Made by a program: the position numbers and the translations under genes
Source: an uncultured Lachnospiraceae bacterium
GTDB lineage: Bacteria; Bacillota_A; Clostridia; Lachnospirales; Lachnospiraceae
Reading direction: 5' to 3'
Length of the DNA: 13,742 nt
NCBI GenBank assembly: GCA_946613735.1
Contig: CAMOFS010000009.1
Coordinates: 1-13,742, forward strand
Shown here: positions 1-5,324 of the stretch, one piece after another
How positions within the stretch are numbered: position 1 is the stretch's first letter
Layout: every line of letters starts with the position of its first letter
The notes under the pieces: generated by a model
Databases searched by the model: none
Seen by the model: only the letters and a program-made list of their open reading frames with translations
Told to the model about the DNA's origin: nothing

Positions 1-209
1 AAAAAGGTTGCCTTTTTGGCACCCCGGCTAAGAGCCTCGATACCTATCTGGCCGCTTCCGGCAAACAGATCCAAAAACCGTGCTCCCTGTACGCGATCAC
101 TTATGATGTTAAAAAGCGTCTCCTTGATCCTGTCGGTAGTCGGCCTGGTGCCGTTACCCTCGGGGGATAAAAGAGGAACGGAACGCGCTGTCCCAGCAAT
201 GACACGCAT
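1..209 (-). CDS. rsmD: 16S rRNA (guanine(966)-N2)-methyltransferase RsmD, N-terminal part (cut by window edge)
   Basis: Only the first 69 codons are inside the window; the rest lies off the left end. The protein starts MRVIAGTARS, the usual RsmD opening, followed by GTRPTTDRIKETLFNI (residues 20-35), a signature of this family. The SAM-binding motif I, DLFAGSG, is at residues 47-53, and IEALSRGA follows at 57-64. By family knowledge the enzyme uses S-adenosylmethionine to methylate G966 of 16S rRNA during 30S assembly. The start is supported by a GAGGAG ribosome binding site about nine bases upstream. It follows the pncC gene after 18 bases, so it is probably the next gene of the same operon. 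RsmD is often followed by coaD, which would lie outside this window. Identification is firm; the catalytic NPPY motif cannot be seen here. Confidence 0.95.
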   Translation of the reverse strand, partial: MRVIAGTARSVPLLSPEGNGTRPTTDRIKETLFNIISDRVQGARFLDLFAGSGQIGIEALSRGAKKATF

Positions 210-227
210 ATTACATATCTCCTCAGA

Positions 228-713
228 TCAAAACTGTAAAAACTTATCACTCATCATATCTAAGCCCAGCTTAATGGCATTATCAACAGCCTGGGTCCGG
301 ACCTCACTCCTGTCGCCCGAAAAATTATACCCCCTGGCAACAGACCTTCCCTCATAATAGCATCCGATAAAAACCAGTCCTACTGGATGCGTCTCGTCAA
401 AACCGCCGGGGCCGGCAATACCCGTGGAAGAAAGGGCAATATCGGCACCTGCTTTTTTGGCAGCCTTTTCAGCCATGGCAAGTGCCACTTCCTTGCTGAC
501 CACACCATATTTTTCGATCAGGTAAGGATCCACCCCCAAAAGGTTCTCCTTTGCAGCCTCTGAATAGGTCACATATCCTTCATGGAAAACAGAAGATATA
601 CCGGGATAATCCGTAAGCCTGGCTGCAATAAGACCGCCTGTGCAGGACTCGGCAGTGGTTATGATAAGCTTATTTTTAATCAAAAGCTCTGCCAGAGTAT
701 TAAGCTCATCCAT
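228..713 (-). CDS. pncC: CinA C-terminal domain protein, nicotinamide-nucleotide amidohydrolase (PncC type)
   Basis: This 161-residue protein is a stand-alone CinA C-terminal domain. Family knowledge: it hydrolyses nicotinamide mononucleotide to nicotinate mononucleotide and ammonia, in pyridine nucleotide salvage. The sequence shows TAESCTGG at residues 20-27 (with the conserved Ser23), GYVTYS around 46-51, GVVSKEVALAMAE around 70-82 and STGIAGPGG around 96-104, all hallmarks of the family. Length matches single-domain PncC proteins; the N-terminal MoCF-like domain of full CinA is absent, and the DNA upstream is pgsA, so this is not a truncation. Its ATG overlaps the pgsA stop by one base (TAATG), implying translational coupling, and an AAAGGAA ribosome binding site lies inside the end of pgsA. 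Enzymatic function is inferred from family membership. Confidence 0.93.
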   Translation of the reverse strand: MDELNTLAELLIKNKLIITTAESCTGGLIAARLTDYPGISSVFHEGYVTYSEAAKENLLGVDPYLIEKYGVVSKEVALAMAEKAAKKAGADIALSSTGIAGPGGFDETHPVGLVFIGCYYEGRSVARGYNFSGDRSEVRTQAVDNAIKLGLDMMSDKFLQF

Positions 714-1273
714 TACTTTGTTTCCTTTAAAACATCAACATTTTTGATTATATAATCCACAAGTGAGATCACGGTAAGCGCCAGTGCCACCCACATGAAA
801 ACAATGGATAAAACCTTCCACCAGGAAGGTGAAAAATCAGCTACCATAAAGATCACCATGAGCATCTGGAAAACAGTCTTGAACTTGCCCCAGTAGCTTG
901 CGGCAATGACCACGCCGTTGTCGCTGGCCACAAGTCTAAAGCCTGAAATGATAAATTCCCTGGCAATGATGATGATACAGATCCAGGCCGGAAGCTGTCC
1001 TAAGGATACCAGGCAGATCATGGCCGAGCATACCAAAAGCTTGTCAGCCAAAGGATCCATGAACTTGCCAAAATTAGTGATCATGTCGTATTTTCTGGCA
1101 ATATATCCGTCTGCCGTATCAGTAAGGGAAGCAGCCACGAAAACCAGTGCAGCAATAACTCTGCAGGCTGTGCTGTCAGGAGCGATCAAAAGGAAAAATA
1201 CAAAGAATGGGATCATGATGATCCTTAAAAGTGTAAGCCTGTTTGGCAGATTAAGATTTCTTAAAAACTCCAT
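713..1273 (-). CDS. pgsA: CDP-diacylglycerol--glycerol-3-phosphate 3-phosphatidyltransferase (phosphatidylglycerophosphate synthase)
   Basis: This is an integral membrane enzyme of 186 residues that transfers the phosphatidyl group from CDP-diacylglycerol to glycerol-3-phosphate, the committed step to phosphatidylglycerol and cardiolipin. The full CDP-alcohol phosphotransferase motif D-x2-DG-x2-AR-x8-G-x3-D-x3-D is present: D52, D55, G56, A59, R60, G69, D73 and D77. The N-terminal NLPNRLTLLRIIMIPFF is typical of PgsA rather than of phosphatidylserine synthases. Several hydrophobic stretches (about 18-31, 38-50, 79-105 and 130-170) fit a multi-helix membrane protein. The ATG has a good ribosome binding site (GGGAG, six bases upstream), which sits just past the palindromic element separating it from rimO. 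The stop overlaps the pncC start. Confidence 0.96.
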   Translation of the reverse strand: MEFLRNLNLPNRLTLLRIIMIPFFVFFLLIAPDSTACRVIAALVFVAASLTDTADGYIARKYDMITNFGKFMDPLADKLLVCSAMICLVSLGQLPAWICIIIIAREFIISGFRLVASDNGVVIAASYWGKFKTVFQMLMVIFMVADFSPSWWKVLSIVFMWVALALTVISLVDYIIKNVDVLKETK

Positions 1274-1294
1274 TATACTCTCCCTTCTCTACTA

Positions 1295-1374
1295 CGTTTT
1301 GCTCGCTGTATATGTATCCACCGGAAAACGGAAAAACGTTTTCCTACGTGGACACATATACAACTCGCAAAACT
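1295..1374. repeat. 80-base imperfect palindrome flanked by TACTA direct repeats, possible MITE-like insertion
   Basis: The left arm (about 1296-1330) and right arm (about 1337-1373) are near-complete reverse complements over about 35 bases, with a few mismatches and a 2-base bulge, around a GAAAAA loop. The ends read GTTTTGC and GCAAAAC. Directly outside, TACTA occurs at 1290-1294 and again at 1375-1379, like a 5-base target duplication; the second copy contains the rimO stop codon. Removing the element plus one TACTA leaves an 18-base rimO-pgsA gap with the pgsA ribosome binding site intact. No T-run follows the stem on the minus strand, so it is not an ordinary rho-independent terminator. 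As RNA it would form a long stem between rimO and pgsA. It has no coding capacity. Mobility is inferred. Confidence 0.7.
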
Positions 1375-1376
1375 TA

Positions 1377-2708
1377 CTATTCCGGCATACCTATCAGGTC
1401 ATAATCTTTGGCAGCCGTTATTATTACGTTTTTAAACTCCCCACTTATAAGCTCTTCATCTGTCTCTATAAAGACACTGGAGTCTACGTCCGGTGCGTCA
1501 CGGTGGGACCTGGCCACATATACGCCGTCATCTATACGCCCCTCAACAAAGCAGCTTAAGGTGGAGCCGATAAGCTCATCGTTCTTTTTTTTCACTACCT
1601 CCTGCTGGGTACGCATGATCTCGTCCACCCAGCGTTTCTTGGTGGCATCATCGATCTGATCCGGCATAATGGCAGCCGGGGCACCCTCTTCACGGGAATA
1701 AGCAAAACAACCCAAACGGTCAAATTCCATATCATGGACAAACTCAACCATATCCTGATGATCCGTCTCAGTCTCACCCGGGAAGCCGGCGATCAAAGTG
1801 GTCCTTATAGCTATGTCGGACATGGCATCGCGAAGACGGCCAATAAGCTCAGTGATGTCCTGCTTTGTGGTAAGACGCCCCATCCTTTTTAGTACCTTGT
1901 CCGAACAATGCTGGATGGGCATGTCTATGTAGTGGCATACCTTATCATTTTTTGACATAAGCTCAATAAGCTCATCATCTATCTCCTCAGGATAACAGTA
2001 TAAAAGCCTGATCCAGTGAAGACCCTCTATGGTAGAAAGCTCATTAATAAGGTGGCACAGAGACTTTTTACCATACAGATCCACTCCGTACAGTGTGACC
2101 TCCTGAGCTACAAGTGAAAGCTCCGTGACTCCAGAATCCACCAACTCTTTGGCCTCCGCCAAAAGCTCCTCCATGGGAACGCTGCGGTAAGAGCCTCTGA
2201 TATAAGGAATGACACAATAGGTGCAGCGCTTGTTGCAGCCCTCGGCTATCTTGAGATAGGCAGTGGGCACAGGATTGGTCCTGACCCGTCCCTCTGCAAC
2301 CGGAAGGCCTGACAGGTCATCCAGCCTGCAGACAGGCTCTAGTGGCTTTGTATCCGACAAAAGCTCATCTATCACCCCACAGAGCTTGTCCCAGGAATTG
2401 GTGCCTATCACGGCATCCACCTCGGGTAGCTCTTTTTTAACATCATCAAAAAACCTCTGTCCCAGGCAGCCTGTAAGGATAATGGCCCTGCATATTCCCT
2501 CTTCCTTATAGTCTCCCATCTCGATGACCGTATCTATGCTCTCCTGCATGGCATCCTCAATGAAACTGCAGGAATTGATTATGATGACATCAGCCTCGGC
2601 AGGATCATCGGTGATAACATGTCCGCTCTTTCGCAAGTCAAAGAGCATATGCTCGGTATCACAAAGGTTCTTGTCACATCCTAAGGATACAAAATAGACG
2701 CTTGCCAT
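1377..2708 (-). CDS. rimO: Ribosomal protein uS12 (Asp) methylthiotransferase, radical SAM
   Basis: This 443-residue protein has the three-part MTTase layout. The N-terminal UPF0004 domain has iron-sulfur ligands C11 (in SLGCDKN), C47 (in INSCSF) and C81 (in LTGCLGQR). The radical SAM core has the CxxxCxxC motif at C158, C162 and C165 (EGCNKRCTYCVIP). A C-terminal TRAM-like region lies from about residue 375. By family knowledge RimO adds a methylthio group to the conserved aspartate of ribosomal protein S12 using two [4Fe-4S] clusters. GCDKN followed by a short TRAM domain favours RimO over the tRNA enzymes MiaB and MtaB. The start lies six bases after the rpoZ stop; its best ribosome binding site (GAGGAAG inside the rpoZ end) is rather far upstream, so coupling to rpoZ translation is likely. 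The palindromic element begins just after the stop. Confidence 0.95.
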   Translation of the reverse strand: MASVYFVSLGCDKNLCDTEHMLFDLRKSGHVITDDPAEADVIIINSCSFIEDAMQESIDTVIEMGDYKEEGICRAIILTGCLGQRFFDDVKKELPEVDAVIGTNSWDKLCGVIDELLSDTKPLEPVCRLDDLSGLPVAEGRVRTNPVPTAYLKIAEGCNKRCTYCVIPYIRGSYRSVPMEELLAEAKELVDSGVTELSLVAQEVTLYGVDLYGKKSLCHLINELSTIEGLHWIRLLYCYPEEIDDELIELMSKNDKVCHYIDMPIQHCSDKVLKRMGRLTTKQDITELIGRLRDAMSDIAIRTTLIAGFPGETETDHQDMVEFVHDMEFDRLGCFAYSREEGAPAAIMPDQIDDATKKRWVDEIMRTQQEVVKKKNDELIGSTLSCFVEGRIDDGVYVARSHRDAPDVDSSVFIETDEELISGEFKNVIITAAKDYDLIGMPE

Positions 2709-2714
2709 ATAAGC

Positions 2715-3188
2715 TTATTCTTCCTCTGAAGCTTCTGCTTCTTCCTCTATGGTTTCCTCTTCGTCGTAGTCCTCGTCAAAATCCTCGTCGTCAAAATCAT
2801 CGGAAGAGCCCTTTTTGTCAGCCTCTGCGCGGGCTACAGCCTCCTGCTCCCTGCGGGCCTTTTCCTCTTCCTTTTCGCGCTGTGCAAAGATGGCGTCCTG
2901 CTTGCGCTTTTTCTCAAGGTAATCTGCCAGCTCCTCATTCTTCTCATCGACCTCTTCATCGGTGAGGATCTTGAGCTGACCACTGTAGAGCTCTTCAACA
3001 GCGATGGAAAGAGGCTTCATGCCTGCAGTGCCAGAAATATAGGGCTCGTCTCCATCAATGATCTGACGGGCACGCTTGGCTGTTGCACATACGATGCTGT
3101 AACGGCTGTTGACCACGGGCTCCTCGCCTACCAGTGCGGTCTCCTCATTAACTACCTTCATAAGTTCTACATAAGACGGATGTATCAT
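2715..3188 (-). CDS. rpoZ: DNA-directed RNA polymerase omega subunit with long acidic C-terminal tail
   Basis: Residues 1-75 are the omega core: MIHPSYVELM at the start, SRYSIVCATAKRARQIIDG at 28-46 and KPLSIAVEELYSGQL at 58-72. Omega binds the beta-prime subunit and assists RNA polymerase assembly. The protein is 157 residues long, about twice the usual 60-90. The extra half has a highly charged, probably helical stretch (about 77-126, rich in Glu, Lys and Arg), then an acidic tail from residue 130, where 20 of the last 28 residues are Asp or Glu. The start overlaps the gmk stop in an ATGA, and GAAGGGAG upstream gives a good ribosome binding site. The position directly after gmk is the usual one in Firmicutes. 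The function of the tail is unknown. Confidence 0.94.
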   Translation of the reverse strand: MIHPSYVELMKVVNEETALVGEEPVVNSRYSIVCATAKRARQIIDGDEPYISGTAGMKPLSIAVEELYSGQLKILTDEEVDEKNEELADYLEKKRKQDAIFAQREKEEEKARREQEAVARAEADKKGSSDDFDDEDFDEDYDEEETIEEEAEASEEE

Positions 3189-3829
3189 TTTAATTCTCCC
3201 TTCGCAAATATTTTTAACTCATCCTGCATATCTTTTATATTCTCCAGATTGCGCGAGCTCTTGTAGCGCTCCGCCTGGATAATGGAATGCACAAGCTCCA
3301 CACAGCTGTCCAGATCATCATTGACGATAAGATAATCGTACTTGTCCATCATAAAGGACTGTTCATAGGACAGTGCCAGTCTCTGCTCTATAACATCAGG
3401 CGCCTCGGTTCCCCTTCCTACCAGCCGGTCCTTAAGGGTCTTGGCATCAGGAGGTGTGACAAAAAGCAAAAGTGCCTCAGGGAAAAGCTCCCTGACCTGA
3501 AGTGCGCCGTTGATCTCGATCTCAAGGATCACATCGCGGCCTTCGCCTGTTATCTTTTGTACATAGGGCTTGGGGGTGCCGTAATAATTGCCATTGAACT
3601 GGGTGTATTCCAGCAGCTCGCCTGCCTCTATCATCTGCTCAAACTCATCTCTGGTCTTGAAAAAATAGTCCCGACCGTCCTCCTCGCCCGGGCGTGGGCT
3701 GCGGGATGTGGCTGAGATGGAGAGATTATAGTCGTGCTTTGAAAGCAAATGCTTTACGATCGTGCCTTTGCCTGCGCCGGAAAATCCGGATATGACCGTT
3801 ACTATTCCTTTATACTTTCTTTTTAGCAT
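3185..3829 (-). CDS. gmk: Guanylate kinase
   Basis: Guanylate kinase phosphorylates GMP to GDP with ATP, in the cytoplasm. From the ATG at 3829 the protein has 214 residues, close to the family norm. The P-loop GFSGAGKGT is at residues 15-23, and the GMP-binding signature TSRSPRPGEEDGRDYFF is at about 41-57, with YGTPK at 83-87. A longer reading from a GTG at 3868 would add 13 residues, but the ATG has AAGGAGT seven bases upstream while the GTG has no good site, and MLKRKYKGIVTVISG is a typical beginning. It follows yicC after 54 bases and overlaps rpoZ by four bases (ATGA), a conserved arrangement. Identification is firm; the start is well supported. Confidence 0.96.
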   Translation of the reverse strand: MLKRKYKGIVTVISGFSGAGKGTIVKHLLSKHDYNLSISATSRSPRPGEEDGRDYFFKTRDEFEQMIEAGELLEYTQFNGNYYGTPKPYVQKITGEGRDVILEIEINGALQVRELFPEALLLFVTPPDAKTLKDRLVGRGTEAPDVIEQRLALSYEQSFMMDKYDYLIVNDDLDSCVELVHSIIQAERYKSSRNLENIKDMQDELKIFAKGELK

Positions 3830-3835
3830 TAGTGT

Positions 3836-3842
3836 ACTCCTT
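3836..3842 (-). promoter_or_regulatory. Ribosome binding site deciding the gmk start
   Basis: The minus strand reads AAGGAGT here, six to seven bases before the ATG at 3829. This favours that ATG over the in-frame GTG at 3868, which lacks a comparable site. Confidence 0.8.
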
Positions 3843-3883
3843 GCGATCATTCGCGACCGGATGGCCACCGCCCTATATAATTC

Positions 3884-4759
3884 TTATTCTAAATTCTGTA
3901 TCTGCTCGCGGATCTTTTCGATCAGGGTCTTGAGCTCGATACCTATGTCTGCGATCTCAACATCTGTGGACTTGGATAAGATGGTGTTGCTCTCGCGGTT
4001 GAGCTCCTGAGCTAAAAAGTCCATCTTGCGGCCTACGTCCTGCTTGCCCGTTAGGGTGGCCCTACTCTCGGCTATATGAGACTTAAGGCGGACCATCTCC
4101 TCGTCTATGCATACCTTATCAGCATAGATAACAACCTCGCCGAGGACACGGCTCTCGTCAAGCTTCTGCTCCTGGATAAGATCATGGGTCTTGTCAAGGA
4201 TACGCTTTTTGTATTCCTCTATGATCTGGGGAGAACGCTCTTTAAGTCTGTCGTGAAGCTGCTCCATCCGATCAAGCTTTTCCATAAGGTCAGCCACAAG
4301 ACGCTCACCTTCATCCTGTCTGTTGGCCACAAAAGCCTCAAGTGCCTGTTCGGTGGCCTCTAAAAGAGTGGACTTGAGATAATCCTCATCAAGCTCCGTA
4401 TCTCCTTCTGTAAAGACATCGGGCATACGTGCCAAAAGACCGACGCTTATGGTGCCCTCCAAGCCAAACTCTGCCTGCATCTTTTTTAAGCTCTCGTAAT
4501 ACTTAGCGGCAACGTCGGAATGATAAGAAATATCAACATCACCACCGGTACGCTCATAGGATACATAGACGTCCACCTTACCGCGGCTGATGCGGGACGA
4601 AAGCATCTTTCTCATATCAACTTCACAAAAGGATAAAAGCCGTGGAAGCTTGATACTCAGATCCAGATACCTGTGATTGACTGATTTGATCTCAACAGTG
4701 AGCTTGAACCCATCATCAACTTTTATGTAACGACCGAAACCGGTCATGCTGTTAGCCAT
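3884..4759 (-). CDS. yicC: YicC/YloC family endoribonuclease
   Basis: This 291-residue protein belongs to the YicC/YloC family, reported as endoribonucleases involved in RNA turnover. The N-terminus MANSMTGFGRY and the following EIKSVNHRYLDLSIKLPR region are diagnostic. So is the C-terminal block containing GRKMDFLAQELNRESNTILS, near residues 240-262. Length equals that of E. coli YicC. An ATG six codons upstream (4777) is in frame, but the one at 4759 has GGAG eight bases before it and gives the conserved beginning, so it was chosen. It is the first gene of the housekeeping operon: a terminator and a promoter lie directly upstream, and gmk follows after 54 bases. RNA substrates in this organism cannot be told from sequence. 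Confidence 0.93.
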   Translation of the reverse strand: MANSMTGFGRYIKVDDGFKLTVEIKSVNHRYLDLSIKLPRLLSFCEVDMRKMLSSRISRGKVDVYVSYERTGGDVDISYHSDVAAKYYESLKKMQAEFGLEGTISVGLLARMPDVFTEGDTELDEDYLKSTLLEATEQALEAFVANRQDEGERLVADLMEKLDRMEQLHDRLKERSPQIIEEYKKRILDKTHDLIQEQKLDESRVLGEVVIYADKVCIDEEMVRLKSHIAESRATLTGKQDVGRKMDFLAQELNRESNTILSKSTDVEIADIGIELKTLIEKIREQIQNLE

Positions 4760-4767
4760 ATCGCATT

Positions 4768-4771
4768 CTCC
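4768..4771 (-). promoter_or_regulatory. Ribosome binding site deciding the yicC start
   Basis: GGAG on the minus strand lies eight bases before the ATG at 4759. The in-frame ATG at 4777 has no purine-rich site in front of it, so translation is expected to begin at 4759. Confidence 0.7.
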
Positions 4772-4797
4772 ATCCAAGTTTATTTACATACCAATCC

Positions 4798-4826
4798 ATT
4801 ATAAACAATATAGTATAAAAAAGCAA
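4798..4826 (-). promoter_or_regulatory. Probable sigma-A promoter of the yicC-gmk-rpoZ-rimO-pgsA-pncC-rsmD operon
   Basis: On the minus strand TTGCTT (4826-4821) is followed after exactly 17 bases by a perfect TATAAT (4803-4798). The -35 box matches the consensus only in TTG. Expected transcription start is near 4791, giving a leader of about 32 bases before the yicC ATG. The -35 box and part of the spacer are the T-run of the terminator of the upstream operon, so the two signals overlap. This is a sequence inference with no expression data. Confidence 0.7.
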
Positions 4827-4872
4827 GAAAAACCGTCACAAACCGCGTATTTATGCGGTTTGCGGCGGTTTT
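4817..4872 (-). terminator. Rho-independent terminator of the four-gene kinase operon
   Basis: The arms 4855-4872 and 4829-4846 are reverse complements over 18 bases with two imperfect positions (one mismatch, one wobble in the minus-strand RNA). They enclose an eight-base loop, and the inner eight pairs are perfect (CAAACCGC with GCGGTTTG). On the minus strand the stem runs into GGTTTTTCTTGCTTTTTT, a good U-tract. It lies 27 bases after the stop of the 134-residue gene and separates that operon from yicC. Confidence 0.88.
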
Positions 4873-4873
4873 A

Positions 4874-4889
4874 AAAAACGTTTTCCTAC
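4874..4889. repeat. 16-base sequence shared with the centre of the rimO-pgsA palindrome
   Basis: AAAAACGTTTTCCTAC here is identical to positions 1332-1347, the loop and inner right arm of the palindromic element. Both copies lie just after a stop codon of a minus-strand gene. It contains the self-complementary core AAAACGTTTT. It could be a remnant of the same element or a coincidence helped by low complexity. Confidence 0.4.
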
Positions 4890-4898
4890 CCCTTATTA

Positions 4899-5303
4899 CT
4901 ACTCCTCACTTAAAAGCTTTTTTATCTTTTGAAGACAGCCGCTTCTTACCTCAGAAAGAGCACTGATTTTTTTTTCAACCTGCTTTTTGAACTGATCGTA
5001 TGCCTCCATTATCTGAACTCTATCCTCATCGTCCGGATCTGTATACCTGAATCTTTCAAAGATCTCCTTTCTAAGTTCATCGCAGATGGCCTGTTTCTCA
5101 GCAATATCATAGCGGGCCTTATCCAAAACTATCCTTATATCCAGGATATCATCCTCATAAAAAGCCGCGCCGCCCGGATCCTCCGAAAGGATTTTTTCAA
5201 GATACGGATCTATCCAGTCCAGATCCACCCGGATACGATCCTTTATCCCGGCCTCCTCCACGATGGCTTTTAATCTTTGCATTTGAGTGCTATTGTTTTC
5301 CAT
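4899..5303 (-). CDS. Small charged helical protein of unknown function, last gene of the kinase operon
   Basis: I do not recognise this 134-residue protein. It is strongly charged and predicted all-helical, with probable coiled-coil stretches at about 60-85 (ARYDIAEKQAICDELRKEIF) and 104-132 (FKKQVEKKISALSEVRSGCL). There is no signal peptide or membrane segment. The start is supported by GGAGG five bases upstream. It begins 21 bases after the stop of the giant kinase-domain gene and ends with three consecutive in-frame stops (TAG TAA TAA) before the terminator, so it belongs to that operon. Its size and shape would fit an adaptor, chaperone or regulatory partner of the giant protein, but that is speculation. 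It is a genuine gene by ribosome binding site, spacing and coding character. Confidence 0.8.
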   Translation of the reverse strand: MENNSTQMQRLKAIVEEAGIKDRIRVDLDWIDPYLEKILSEDPGGAAFYEDDILDIRIVLDKARYDIAEKQAICDELRKEIFERFRYTDPDDEDRVQIMEAYDQFKKQVEKKISALSEVRSGCLQKIKKLLSEE

Positions 5304-5324
5304 ATCTGCCTCCGGATGATATAC

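Noticed and set aside
1295..1374. Rho-independent terminator between rimO and pgsA
   Set aside because: The stem is long but is not followed by a T-run on the coding strand, and pgsA has no promoter-like sequence I could find after it.
906..1559. 217-codon plus-strand open frame across pgsA, the palindrome and the end of rimO
   Set aside because: It is antisense to two firmly identified genes, has no family features and no convincing ribosome binding site.
3830..3868. GTG start giving guanylate kinase 13 extra residues
   Set aside because: No ribosome binding site at the GTG, whereas the ATG at 3829 has AAGGAGT at proper spacing and gives the usual family length.
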